The notes: a model not told the origin generated them from the sequence alone. A stretch of 64,000 nucleotides of DNA from Hyphomicrobiales bacterium (GCA_900470095.1 UBZM01000050.1:1-64000), one strand, 5' to 3'. Shown: positions 51,777 through 60,135, numbered from the stretch's first letter. Numbers and translations are program-made.

Positions 51777-52202
51777 ATGATGTCTCTCAGGAAAACCGCC
51801 ATCATCGCGCTGGCTTCCGCGAGCGTGGTCTCGGCAGGCTCGGCTGTGCCGGCCTTCGCTGGCGAAGCGCGTCCGGTCGTGGATGCGTCGCGGCTGGACA
51901 AGGCAGCGGCGGAATATTCGCAATATCGCTACCGCGGGTATCGCGGTGGCTATCGTGGCTACCGGAGCGGCTGGTATGGCGGCCGTGGCGCTGCCGTAGC
52001 GGGCGCCGTTGGCCTTGGAATTCTGGGTGCCGCAGCGATAGCCGCGAACCGCCGCGCCTATGCTGACCCCTACTATTACGACAATGGCTACTATGCCGCG
52101 CCGGTCTATGCAGCACCGGTCTATGGCGGGCCGGTCTATGCCGCGCCGGTCTATGGCAGGCGCTATTATGCCCCGACTTACGACTACCGCGACGATCGCT
52201 GA
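51777..52202 (+). CDS. Exported Tyr/Gly/Pro-rich low-complexity protein
   Basis: A 141-residue protein with a signal peptide (cleavage after AFA, about residue 29), a basic RYRGYRGGYRGYRSGW tract, a hydrophobic Gly/Ala helix (AAVAGAVGLGILGAAAIAA), and a PVYAAPVYGGPVYAAPVYG-type tract coded by a 15-base repeat. AAAAGGAG precedes the ATG; a second ATG follows directly. Such proteins are common in Hyphomicrobiales envelopes. Function unknown. Confidence 0.85.
   Translation: MMSLRKTAIIALASASVVSAGSAVPAFAGEARPVVDASRLDKAAAEYSQYRYRGYRGGYRGYRSGWYGGRGAAVAGAVGLGILGAAAIAANRRAYADPYYYDNGYYAAPVYAAPVYGGPVYAAPVYGRRYYAPTYDYRDDR
52095..52154 (+). repeat. Four tandem 15-base units coding (A/G)(A/G)PVY
   Basis: Units begin at 52095, 52110, 52125 and 52140 and share CCGGTCTAT. 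The number of units is likely to vary between strains. Confidence 0.85.
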
Positions 52203-52221
52203 AGTCTGATCACGGTTCCCG

Positions 52222-52252
52222 GTCCCGCGCGCGCGTTTCAGGCGCGCGGGAC
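52222..52252 (+). terminator. Strong hairpin after the low-complexity protein gene
   Basis: A perfect 11-base stem GTCCCGCGCGC (52222-52232) / GCGCGCGGGAC (52242-52252) with a 9-base loop, twenty bases past the stop. No T-run follows, so termination strength is uncertain. Confidence 0.65.
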
Positions 52253-52618
52253 ATCCGGCAGCCTCGGATTGTCTTACGACAGCCGTGCTGCTCCGTGCAC
52301 ATGCGACACCTGGCACATGACTAGCCTGTCGAGAAGACCGCCGGGAATCCTCACGGCTCGAGATCGGGTCTTGAACAGATTGATCCGGAACGACCGCTTC
52401 CGGGCGATGACCCGGAGTTACCTCTTGGCGTCTTGATGAGGAAGAGCCGGACAATGGTGACCTTGAGGCCGCTCCTATTGCCGTGTAATGCGGGCTCGTC
52501 ATGATGTTCACCTCGACGTTCTTTCCCCTGATCTGAACGGCCCCAGCCGTCCGGCGCTTTTGCGCCGATCAGATCAAAACGGCTTCGCTGATGCGCTAGC
52601 CGAGCGGAGAGACGCGCA
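52253..52618. other. Intergenic stretch before the PhyH-like gene
   Basis: No coding sequence is convincing. I see no clear promoter; GCGGAGAGACGC at 52604-52615 may be the ribosome site for the gene at 52619. Confidence 0.4.
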
Positions 52619-53410
52619 ATGCCCCATAATGCGCAGATTGGCCTGACATCCCGTCGGGTCCAGAGCTTCATCGACGACGGATTCGTCAAAATCGAGAACG
52701 CCTTCAGTGCCGACCTTGCAAGGCAATGCAGGGATGAATTGTGGGCGGATATCGGCTTGTCACCCAGCCAACCGGAAGGCTGGACGAGACCCGTCATCCG
52801 GGTGAGCTCGAAATCCTCGCCCCCTTTCATCCAGGCGGCCAATACGCTGCTCCTCCAAAGAGCCTTCGATCAGCTCGTCGGCGCAGGGCGTTGGATTGCC
52901 CCCAAGGGGCTTGGGACCTTCCCGATCCGGTTCCCCTCGGCGCAAGCCCCGGGGGACGATGGCTGGCATGTGGATGTGAGCTTTGGCCTGGACAATCCGG
53001 ATTTCATGGAATGGCGAGCCAATGTAAGGAGCAGCGGACGAGCCCTGCTCATGCTTTTCCTGCTATCGGATGTCGGGCTCGACGATGCTCCCACGAGAAT
53101 TCGCCGGGGCTCGCATGCCATGATCGCCCGGGAGCTTCTGCCCTATGGCGAGGCGGGAGCCACACTCCGGCAGCTCTCTGCGAACGGCTACGCCTCGACC
53201 GCGGATTGTGCGGTCGAAATCGCAACCGGAACGGCGGGCACGGTCTACCTGTGCCACCCGTTCCTGGTCCATGCGGCACAACCCCATTGCGGCCAGCATC
53301 CGCGATTCATGGCGCAGCCGCCGCTGTTGCCACGGAGCGAGTTTGATCCGTCCTTGCCTCCCTCGCCCGTTCAGATCGCCATCCGTCAAGCGTGCGGGTT
53401 GACCTTCTGA
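52619..53410 (+). CDS. Phytanoyl-CoA dioxygenase (PhyH)-family protein
   Basis: A 263-residue Fe(II)/2-oxoglutarate-dependent oxygenase-like protein. The metal triad is visible as His-x-Asp in DGWHVDVSF (about residues 118-126) and the distal His in CHPFLVHAAQP, followed by an Arg (HPRFMAQPP) for 2-oxoglutarate. It is a single gene with a strong hairpin directly after its stop. The family hydroxylates many small molecules; the substrate is unknown. Confidence 0.82.
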   Translation: MPHNAQIGLTSRRVQSFIDDGFVKIENAFSADLARQCRDELWADIGLSPSQPEGWTRPVIRVSSKSSPPFIQAANTLLLQRAFDQLVGAGRWIAPKGLGTFPIRFPSAQAPGDDGWHVDVSFGLDNPDFMEWRANVRSSGRALLMLFLLSDVGLDDAPTRIRRGSHAMIARELLPYGEAGATLRQLSANGYASTADCAVEIATGTAGTVYLCHPFLVHAAQPHCGQHPRFMAQPPLLPRSEFDPSLPPSPVQIAIRQACGLTF

Positions 53411-53414
53411 TCCT

Positions 53415-53447
53415 GGCGTCCGGGGCCATGCTGCGGCTCCGGACGCC
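53415..53447 (+). terminator. Hairpin after the PhyH-like gene
   Basis: Perfect 9-base stem GGCGTCCGG (53415-53423) / CCGGACGCC (53439-53447), extendable inward by four pairs with one G-T. It begins five bases after the stop. A second small hairpin CGGACGC/GCGTCCG lies at 53484-53502. Confidence 0.65.
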
Positions 53448-53690
53448 TATCCCAGCCTTGGCAGCCTCCGGCGCTTCCCGAAGCGGACGCCCGTAGCGTC
53501 CGGCAAGCGTCGGGAGCGGAAATCGGCGTCCGACCAGATTGTGGACATCCGTTCGAAGCCCCGCGCGACTATGCTGCCGGCGAGGGCAGGGGGCCACATC
53601 GCCCGCGTCCCCTGGATGCGTCGAACAACGCCTTGCCATCACGCGATTGCCGCTCAACCCTTCCGGACAGGTTTTGAACTGAGGCGTCCC

Positions 53691-54482
53691 ATGGCCGAGA
53701 ATGTCCATCCCCTTGACGGGGCGCATCTGGCCCGGATCGAGCCCGAGGACCGCCTCGTGGTGCTTGCCCGGACGCTACAAGCGGATCCCGGAGCGGAAGC
53801 CGAACTCAAGCACCGCGTCGTCGACTGGGCGCGCTTTGGGGAAACATGTCTCGGGCAGGCGCTCTATCGCCATCGCTCCGTCTTTCGGAACGCTTCCGAT
53901 GCGGCTGTGTGGAGCCATCTGGAGCTGAGCTACTTCCAAGACATCGTTCCTGCCGACGCCATTCACGAGCTCGTGGTCAAGCAGCAACCGCCGGAGGTCC
54001 AATTGCTGCGCGCGGAGATTCTCCTGACCACCCCCTCGGCCTTCGTCATGCCGCGAAACTGGCAGGGCTCGGCCGATCGGCCCGAACGGCAGGCATCGCT
54101 GGAATATATCGAGGTGCACTCTCCCTCTCTCGGCGAATACAGGGAGATCATGCGCAACTATATCGGACCGGCCGCTGCGAAGCTCGTCCAGGCGAACAGG
54201 ATCGGGACGTTCAGGACCATGGAGACGGCGGCTGTGCTCTACCGTGACCCAGCGCTGAGGATCGACTGGAACCAGATTCATCTCTGCGAAGTGGAAGCCG
54301 ACGGCTTCAACGGGTTCGGCCAGGCGTTCGATGCCGCGCTCCGCGAGGTTTCGCCGGATGGCGGCTTTCCGGCCGTCTTTGCCGGCCTCGACCGCATGCG
54401 CTCGATCCCGCGCTGGACCTTCAACGATCCCGTGGTGGAGGCGGATGCTGCGCTCGGGCGGGTAGGCAGGGCGGAGCCATGA
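53691..54482 (+). CDS. Hypothetical protein, possible alpha/beta-barrel (NIPSNAP/EthD-like) domain
   Basis: A 263-residue soluble protein. The middle segment LEYIEVHSPSLGEYREIMRN and the later WNQIHLCEVEADGF are the beta-alpha-beta pattern of dimeric ferredoxin-like proteins such as NIPSNAP. No catalytic motif is recognised. ATG 53691 is chosen; the open frame begins at 53541 but that part is basic and unlike a folded protein. It faces the accD gene tail to tail. Confidence 0.6.
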   Translation: MAENVHPLDGAHLARIEPEDRLVVLARTLQADPGAEAELKHRVVDWARFGETCLGQALYRHRSVFRNASDAAVWSHLELSYFQDIVPADAIHELVVKQQPPEVQLLRAEILLTTPSAFVMPRNWQGSADRPERQASLEYIEVHSPSLGEYREIMRNYIGPAAAKLVQANRIGTFRTMETAAVLYRDPALRIDWNQIHLCEVEADGFNGFGQAFDAALREVSPDGGFPAVFAGLDRMRSIPRWTFNDPVVEADAALGRVGRAEP

Positions 54483-54627
54483 GCGGAGGGGTGGGGGCGG
54501 CCCGGAACACGCGCGCGGCGGCTGTGCCCAATGCCGCATCCCAACCGCCCGCAAAGGGAGCGCCGTGGACTGTCGAGCCTTGCCTCCCCATAACGTGGCG
54601 GGCGAAGCGAGCGATCGAGGCTGACGC

Positions 54628-55530
54628 CTACTTGGCGGCGGCCGCCAAGATGGGTTTTTTCACGACGGAGGCGGCTTTGGCAGCCGGTCTGCGGGTCAGC
54701 AAGCCGCAGAGCCTCGCGAGCGTGGCGCGCATGTCGGCTCTGGGCACGACCATATCGACCATGCCGTGCTCCTTGAGGTATTCGGCCCTCTGGAAGCCCT
54801 CCGGCAGCTTTTCTCGGATCGTCTGCTCGATGACCCGCTGTCCCGCGAAGCCTATGAGGGCGCCAGGCTCCGCGAGATGCACATCCCCCAGCATTGCATA
54901 GGAAGCCGTGATGCCGCCGGTCGTCGGGTCCGTCAGCACCACGAGATATGGCAATTTTGCCGCCCGCAAACGCCGCACGGCCACGGTGGTGCGGGGCATC
55001 TGCATCAAGGACAGCACCCCTTCCTGCATGCGCATCCCGCCGCCGCACGCGAACAGGATCAAAGGCGTGCGGTGCGCGATGGCGGCTTCTGCTGCTGTGA
55101 TGATGGCTTCACCGGCCGCCATGCCATGCGAGCCGGTCATGAAATGGAAGTCCTGGACCGCTACCGTGACAGGAATGCCCTCGAGTGTGCCGCGGGCCAC
55201 TTTGACGGCGTCCTGCAGCCCGGTCATCGCTCTCGCCTCCTTGAGGCGGTCCACATAGCGCTTCTTGTCGCGGAAGCGCAGCGGATCAACCGGCACGTCT
55301 GGGAGGGGCACATCCTCCTGGGAGCCCAGATCGAGCGTGATCGACAGGCGTTGCGCTGCCGTGATGCGCAGATGGTGTTTCGAGCCCGGAATCACCCATA
55401 GGTTGGCCTCGACATCTTTCTGGAAGACGAGCTCGCCGGTTTCCGGGCACTTGATCCAGAGATTTTCGGAGGTTTGCCTCCGCAGAAGAGTGCGGACCTT
55501 TGGACGCACCACCGCGGTGATCCAATTCAT
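54628..55530 (-). CDS. accD: Acetyl-CoA carboxylase carboxyltransferase, beta subunit
   Basis: A 300-residue carboxyltransferase subunit. The start MNWITAVVRPKVRTLL and LWIKCPETGELVFQKDVEAN are diagnostic. The N-terminal zinc-ribbon cysteines of E. coli AccD are missing (one Cys only), as in other alphaproteobacterial AccD. The crotonase core has GMAAGEAIITAAE, PLILFACGGGMRMQEG and TDPTTGGITASYAMLGD. ATG 55530 gives the normal start with GGAAA upstream; starts up to 55557 exist. It is not beside trpA or folC where accD usually sits, so it may be a second copy. Confidence 0.9.
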   Translation of the reverse strand: MNWITAVVRPKVRTLLRRQTSENLWIKCPETGELVFQKDVEANLWVIPGSKHHLRITAAQRLSITLDLGSQEDVPLPDVPVDPLRFRDKKRYVDRLKEARAMTGLQDAVKVARGTLEGIPVTVAVQDFHFMTGSHGMAAGEAIITAAEAAIAHRTPLILFACGGGMRMQEGVLSLMQMPRTTVAVRRLRAAKLPYLVVLTDPTTGGITASYAMLGDVHLAEPGALIGFAGQRVIEQTIREKLPEGFQRAEYLKEHGMVDMVVPRADMRATLARLCGLLTRRPAAKAASVVKKPILAAAAK

Positions 55531-55658
55531 CGGCGTTTCCATCATGGGCGTTCGCAACTCCGCTGCGCAGGTCGGCCATTGGAGCCTACCCCGAAAAGAG
55601 CTGAGCGGGTTCAGTGGGCTGTGACTCCGTCAGGTTGCGAGACTTGATGGAGGCGACG

Positions 55659-55877
55659 ATGCCCTGGATCGAGACCGCTCGGCGCGATTATGCACGGCGA
55701 GGGATGCGCTATTCAAGCGATCTGAGCGATCGGGATTCGCTTGCTCGGCCGTGCCGCAGGCTCGCAAAGGACGTCGAGAGAATCATCGCCAGTGCCGAGG
55801 CCGGGACCCTCGTCGCAACTCTCGGGCTCCTCACTCGCCCGCCTCGCAAGGTATCGCTATCCCTCGTAGAGTTTTGA
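55659..55877 (+). mobile_element. IS5-family transposase remnant with internal deletion
   Basis: The 72-residue frame joins two ends of an IS5-type (IS427/IS402-like) transposase. It starts MPWIETARRDYARRGMRYSS then DLSDRDS, as in MPWTxxxRxxYxRDGLRYASDLTD. It ends RRLAKDVERIIASAEAGTLV then ATLGLLTRP, as in the C-terminal RLxKDFExTIASAxAW...LLTRR. The whole catalytic middle (DDE) is absent. TGACTC at 55622 and its complement near 55877-55882 may be worn inverted-repeat ends. Confidence 0.7.
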
Positions 55878-55888
55878 GTCAGGCACTT

Positions 55889-55929
55889 GGATCATCGGGC
55901 CGGATATCGCGTCCGGTCCAATGATCTAA
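55889..55929. repeat. Palindromic repeat element Y, second copy
   Basis: TGGATCATCGGGCCGGA, seven bases, then TCCGGTCCAATGATCTA: a near-perfect 17-base inverted repeat. It matches 38764-38804. It lies 12 bases before element X of the same locus. Confidence 0.85.
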
Positions 55930-55941
55930 CCGTCTGTGTTT

Positions 55942-55986
55942 GCATCGCCTTTCCCGAACGCCGCAATCGGCTTTTCGGGCCGATGC
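55942..55986. repeat. Palindromic repeat element X, inverted third copy
   Basis: The reverse complement reads GCATCGGCCCGAAAAGCCG and ends CGGGAAAGGCGATGC, matching the units at 38644-38751 in opposite orientation. It runs directly into the stop codon of the SIS-domain gene (55988-55990). Confidence 0.85.
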
Positions 55987-55987
55987 T

Positions 55988-56590
55988 TTAGACGTTGTCC
56001 AAACGGGCCTTGGCGCCAAGGTAACCCCCATGGTGCCGGAGGCCATAGTCCTTTCGCGTGAAGCCGCGCCGCTCCATGACGATCAGCGCAAGGGCATCCG
56101 CAATTGCCGACATCACTGCAATGCTTGCAGTCGGGGTAAGTCCCAAGGGACAGGGCTCTGCGATCTGTCCCATGTCGATGATGATATCGCTGACAAGACG
56201 AAGATCGGACTGAGGATGCGAGGTAACGGCAATGACCTTGTGAGGTCCCAGATGCCGGGACAGTTCGACCATCTCAACCACTTCCCGCGTTTTTCCTGAA
56301 GTGGAGAATGCGAACAGGCAATCCCCTGGGCCGACGACGCCCAGATCGCCATGTGCGGCCTCGCCCGGGTGCACAAAGACCGCTGGCGTCCCGGTCGAAC
56401 AGAGGACGGCTGCAAAACGATTTGCTGAAAAACCAGCTTTCCCCATGCCGGTGACGATCACCTTGCCGCGACAGGCTTCTATGGCCTCAATCGCAGCATC
56501 GAAGGCCGAATTGACCTCCACGGCCGCGATGGCCGCCGCTTCGGAGCGCAATATTTGCTGCGCTCGTTCTTGGATATGGGTCATTTCCAC
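55988..56590 (-). CDS. SIS-domain sugar-phosphate isomerase (KpsF/KdsD-like, without CBS domains)
   Basis: A 200-residue protein containing one SIS domain: VIVTGMGKAGFSANRFAAVL (40-60), FVHPGEAAHGDLGVV, FSTSGKTREVVEM and GLTPTASIAVMSAIADALAL. It matches the N-terminal half of arabinose-5-phosphate isomerases, but both C-terminal CBS domains are absent. The protein ends shortly after HHGGYLGAK, at palindromic element X. It may be a natural short form, or it may have lost its tail. ATG 56584 is a close alternative start. Confidence 0.85.
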   Translation of the reverse strand: MEMTHIQERAQQILRSEAAAIAAVEVNSAFDAAIEAIEACRGKVIVTGMGKAGFSANRFAAVLCSTGTPAVFVHPGEAAHGDLGVVGPGDCLFAFSTSGKTREVVEMVELSRHLGPHKVIAVTSHPQSDLRLVSDIIIDMGQIAEPCPLGLTPTASIAVMSAIADALALIVMERRGFTRKDYGLRHHGGYLGAKARLDNV

Positions 56591-56770
56591 GTCCCGATAC
56601 CTCCAAAATTACTTCATGCTTCGTCGCCGAAAGGTCCGCAACGGGGCGATACCGTTGATAAGGTCGGTCGTGAAATCGCCTCCGGCGCCAAGCGGATGTG
56701 GCGGAGCGGTGGTTTTGCTGGAGGCCGGGAGTGGGCCGACGCGTTGTTGTCGGCCCACAGATTCGATCGT

Positions 56771-57388
56771 CTACTGCTTCGGCAAGACGAACTCGACGCG
56801 TCGGTTCAGAGCACGCCCTTCGGGATTGTCCGCTCCGGTTTTGAGCGTATTGGGTTCGATCGGACGACTATCACCGAGCGCTTTGACCGAAAGCCGCGCT
56901 TGATCTGCTCCGTGTCTCGCAAGCCATTGCGCGACGACCTGAGCCCGTCGAAGGGACAGGTCCTGATTATACCGAGCTGACCCCTTTGAATCGGTATGCC
57001 CCTCGATGACGATCGTGCCGGCGGGGGCAGATGCGATGAGACGCGCGATATCAGTGAGTGTCGGTTCGGCAGCCGACTTGATGTCGGCCTTGTCGAAATC
57101 GAACAGGATATCGCCCGTCATCGACATCCTGACGGTCGTCGCATCTTGTCGTACGGAAAGACCACCGTGCCGGGCGGCAAGTCCGCCGGCTTTCGCCGAC
57201 AGATCGGATACCGCGCTGTTCAAGTCGGAGGGGAGGCCCTTCAGATCCAGAGCCGTGGCCTTAAGATCCAGAACCGTGGCTTTGAGATCTCGTATTTCGC
57301 GATGGTAAGGTGGCTCTTGGGCAAACGAGCCGCTTGTCGCTGCCAGAAACACGATGATCGCGATGGCGGACTTGGTAGCACAGGCCAT
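56771..57388 (-). CDS. OmpA-family protein with N-terminal coiled coil
   Basis: A 205-residue exported protein. Signal peptide MACATKSAIAIIVFLAATSG, cleavage near FAQ; a heptad-like region with DLKATVLDLKATALDLKGLP (about 32-65); and a C-terminal OmpA peptidoglycan-binding domain (DILFDFDKADIKSAAEPTL, VIEGHTDSKGSARYNQDLS, LNRRVEFV). It likely sits in the periplasm bound to the cell wall through its OmpA domain. ATG 57388 is preceded two bases upstream by the previous gene's stop, so the two are one operon. Confidence 0.9.
   Translation of the reverse strand: MACATKSAIAIIVFLAATSGSFAQEPPYHREIRDLKATVLDLKATALDLKGLPSDLNSAVSDLSAKAGGLAARHGGLSVRQDATTVRMSMTGDILFDFDKADIKSAAEPTLTDIARLIASAPAGTIVIEGHTDSKGSARYNQDLSLRRAQVVAQWLARHGADQARLSVKALGDSRPIEPNTLKTGADNPEGRALNRRVEFVLPKQ
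57243..57289 (-). repeat. 21-base tandem repeat within the OmpA-family gene
   Basis: AGATCCAGAGCCGTGGCCTT.. (57243-57263) and AGATCCAGAACCGTGGCTTT.. (57264-57284) are followed by a partial third unit AGATC. They code for the repeated DLKATxL heptads of the coiled coil. Confidence 0.8.
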
Positions 57389-57390
57389 GG

Positions 57391-57891
57391 CTATCGGTCG
57401 GTGATTTTGATCGCGTCGAGTGTCTCGACACCCGGGATCGTCAGCGACACGTCCGTGACGTCCTTCGGTGGAGCAGGGAATCTGCCATGCCATGAGCCCG
57501 CGATCGGAGAATCCTTGTTGGCCTTGATGACCAGGTTAGGATTTGTCAGAGGCTTATCATTGCTATCTGTCAGAAGCAGGTATTTCTTCTTGCCGGCAAG
57601 AACATAGAAGCTGTTTTCATAGGTGTCCTTGCTGATCGAATCATAGAGTCGTTCCAGCTTGTTCGTGGCGATTGGCTTGAAGCGAAGCTTGATCGTAAGG
57701 ACATCGCCGGATCGGACAGCTTCGACGACTTGGGCTTCCGCAGCCCCGCCATCGGTCAAGCCAGTGGCCAAGGGGGCGACAGTAGTGGCCTCGGCTTGAG
57801 TTTGGGCAAATGCCGCTTGATCTAATCCAGCTGTGGCCAGGAAGGCACCAAGGGCACAAGCGGTCATGGCAATTCTGGTCACCTTTACCAT
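57391..57891 (-). CDS. Exported hypothetical protein paired with the OmpA-family protein
   Basis: A 166-residue protein with a signal peptide (MVKVTRIAMTACALGAFLAT, cleavage near AFAQ). The mature part is mostly beta: EAVRSGDVLTIKLRFKPIAT, SFYVLAGKKKYLLLTDSNDK. Its end, VTDVSLTIPGVETLDAIKI, recalls a class of small secreted beta-sandwich proteins. AAAGAGG stands before ATG 57891. Its stop is two bases before the OmpA-family start. Function unknown; an envelope role with its partner is inferred. Confidence 0.8.
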   Translation of the reverse strand: MVKVTRIAMTACALGAFLATAGLDQAAFAQTQAEATTVAPLATGLTDGGAAEAQVVEAVRSGDVLTIKLRFKPIATNKLERLYDSISKDTYENSFYVLAGKKKYLLLTDSNDKPLTNPNLVIKANKDSPIAGSWHGRFPAPPKDVTDVSLTIPGVETLDAIKITDR

Positions 57892-58293
57892 GTCAATCCT
57901 CTTTACTTTCAAAATGGCAGGCAGGGCGTACGAATCACAATACGAATCTCCAATAGCCTGCCGTCGTGAGGGCAATGTGGCTGCCTCCTCAGATTCCCAC
58001 GACGCTGCCGCGGACACGTGGGCGGCCAGGACGAGGCCCGCCTTGGGATTCAGGCAGTCTGAACGCCTAAATGCGCGAACGCGAAGAAGACCAATGGTTG
58101 GATCTCGCCGGCCGGCTCGACTCCGAGGCGGCATGCCCTCGGGCGGCGAGGGCGATTGGCAAGGCCACCAGCAGGGACGTGCGATCCCATGGCGGCCCGC
58201 GAGGTGCCAGACCACGACGTCCCGAGCAGCCGCTACGCGGCCCCCCGAAACACCCGACCGAGCTCAAGGGCTGGCTTGGATGGAAGGCTGCCG
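57892..58293. other. Intergenic stretch upstream of the exported protein
   Basis: The A/T-richer part near 57895-57955 should hold the promoter of the minus-strand pair. The rest (57960-58293) is GC-rich with frames in all directions but none of protein-like composition. Confidence 0.4.
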
Positions 58294-58449
58294 CTAAGGG
58301 GGCGAGCCCAATGCCGCGATGACCAACGACGCCACAGCGTCCACTCGCAAGGCGCGTTCGCCTTTGGCGCCAATCGCGCCGCGCCGTCGCACCCGGTCGA
58401 GCCGCAAGATCGAATCCAGCGGCAACGACCGGTCGGCAAGACTGTTCAT
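58294..58449 (-). CDS. Possible small coupled gene after the M20 hydrolase
   Basis: A 51-codon frame whose ATG overlaps the M20 stop by four bases (ATGA at 58446-58449), the junction type of real operon genes. The peptide is basic, starts MNSLADRSLPLDSILRLD and ends VASLVIAALGSPP. No family is recognised. It could be a truncated start of a lost gene or chance. Confidence 0.3.
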   Translation of the reverse strand: MNSLADRSLPLDSILRLDRVRRRGAIGAKGERALRVDAVASLVIAALGSPP

Positions 58450-59675
58450 TCGGTGGGGAAGCCCGCCGTGGCCAGGATCGTGGCAAGGCTGGCCGTCATG
58501 CCGGATACGCTGGCTGTCTTTTCGACATCGATCCATTCGCCTAGAGAATGGGCCCTCCCGCCGGTGCCGCCCGAACCGATCTTGATCGCCGGGATGCCCA
58601 GGCTCATCGGAATATTGGCGTCGGTGGAGGAGGCTTCGTGCCTGGGCGCAAAGCCATGGGCCTGAAGGGCTGCGGTCGCGTATTGCACGATATCGGCGTC
58701 CACGGGCGTGTTGCCCGCGGGACGGTCGCCCAATGCTTTGATTTCGACGGTGATCGCCCCCTCGCTGGTCGCGCGGGTCGCGTTCTCCTGATCCACCGCA
58801 GCAGCCACGATCGCGCGGCAACGGGCGTCCAGTCTTGCAAGCTCGTCCGCCGATTCCGACCGTAGGTCGATGTCGATCCAGGTTTCCTCGGGGATGGCGT
58901 TGACGGATGAGCCGCCGCCGACGACGGAGGCGCAGAACGTGGTGCGCGGTGTCGCCGGCACCTGGATGCGGCCAAGCTCCACGATCGCCTGCGCCATGGC
59001 ATACATCGGGTTCACGATGCCGAACGCCTGGAAGCTGTGCCCGCCCGGTCCCTTGAACCTGACGGAATAGCGCTTCGAGCCGACGCCGCCGACGACGATC
59101 TTCTCCACCTGCGGACTGTCGACGGTGATGAAGGCTGCAATCTTGTCGCGATACCGCCCCTTGGTGAAGAGATGCCGGACGCCACGCAGGTCGCCGAGCC
59201 CTTCCTCTCCGACATCGCCCACGAACAGAATATCGTTGCGGGTCCGGATCCCGGCAGCGTCCATGGCGCGCACGAAGGCCAGGAGCACGGCAAGGCTGCG
59301 GGTGTCGTCGCCAACGCCCGGCGCAAAGAGCTTCGTGCCCTCGCGGCGCACGGTGACATCGGTTCCCTCAGGGAAAACCGTATCGAGATGGGCGGCGATG
59401 ACGATCAATCCACCGTTGCCGGTGCCGCGCCTGAGGCCCATCACATTCCCGATCTCGTCCTGCTCGACATCCTCCAGGCCCTGCGCCTGCAGCATCTCCA
59501 GATAGGCGGCGGCGCGTTTCTCCTCCTTGAAGGGGGGCGCGGGAATCTCGGTCAGCGTGATGATGTCGGCAATGGTGCGGTCATGCTCGGCTTCGAGCAC
59601 CCTGACCGCCTCCTTGAAGGCCGGATGGCGGGTGATCGCGGCAATTTCGGAGGCGTGATCGCGCTGCACTGGCAT
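58446..59675 (-). CDS. M20/PepT-like metallohydrolase
   Basis: A 409-residue zinc aminopeptidase or amidohydrolase. Metal-site motifs: His-x-Asp in AAHLDTVFPEG, Asp in GVGDDTRSLA, Glu-Glu in GDVGEEGLGD and Asp in TVDSPQ; the C-terminal ligand His is likely in RAHSLGEW. The dimerisation domain begins GPGGHSFQAFG. No signal peptide. PepT/M20 relatives cleave di- or tripeptides. It is of a different subtype from the M20 enzyme at 14 kb. It stands alone apart from the possible short frame at its 3' end. Confidence 0.9.
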   Translation of the reverse strand: MPVQRDHASEIAAITRHPAFKEAVRVLEAEHDRTIADIITLTEIPAPPFKEEKRAAAYLEMLQAQGLEDVEQDEIGNVMGLRRGTGNGGLIVIAAHLDTVFPEGTDVTVRREGTKLFAPGVGDDTRSLAVLLAFVRAMDAAGIRTRNDILFVGDVGEEGLGDLRGVRHLFTKGRYRDKIAAFITVDSPQVEKIVVGGVGSKRYSVRFKGPGGHSFQAFGIVNPMYAMAQAIVELGRIQVPATPRTTFCASVVGGGSSVNAIPEETWIDIDLRSESADELARLDARCRAIVAAAVDQENATRATSEGAITVEIKALGDRPAGNTPVDADIVQYATAALQAHGFAPRHEASSTDANIPMSLGIPAIKIGSGGTGGRAHSLGEWIDVEKTASVSGMTASLATILATAGFPTE

Positions 59676-60135
59676 TTCCTCATCATGCGGTCTTCATGAC
59701 CTTCAGAACTGCGCACCGTCTGCCTTCAGCCTCGGTGCGACGCAAGCGTTCTCCCCCTGGGCGACACGCGTGGCGCCATTGCGCCGGGCTCAAGGCGCGC
59801 ACCGACGGGGCGCCGGATATAGGCGATCAGTCCGGCCGGGGAGGGTGCTTTGCGGTCGCGCGGCGGCCTCCCGCGCTAGAGCGGGCGTTGCGCCACCGGG
59901 ACTGTTCTCTACGTCAAGGCAGGTGCCCGATGGAGAGCTTGGACGGCTCCAGGCCAGATCAGCGATTTGCCGATACGTTACGGCAGGGGCGTTCTCCAAC
60001 ACCCAATTGCCCATGGTATCGCTGCACCCGACGCAAAACAGACCGTAACTGTTACAACCTCGCTGCTCTCGTGCGAGAGGAGTGTCGAGGCTCTAGATTT
60101 CGTCGCCGGGGGGATCACCAGCGAGGATATCGACG
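59676..60135. other. Intergenic stretch between M20 hydrolase and DUF1254 genes
   Basis: No gene is supported. It must contain promoters for the divergent neighbours. The piece at 60030-60065 (GTAACTGTTACAACC) is less GC-rich and contains the dyad GTAACTGTTAC, a possible operator or promoter of the DUF1254 genes. Confidence 0.4.

Noticed and set aside
57960..58290. Several short frames on both strands before the M20 gene
   Set aside because: Arg/Pro/Gly-rich translations typical of random high-GC frames; no ribosome sites or family features.
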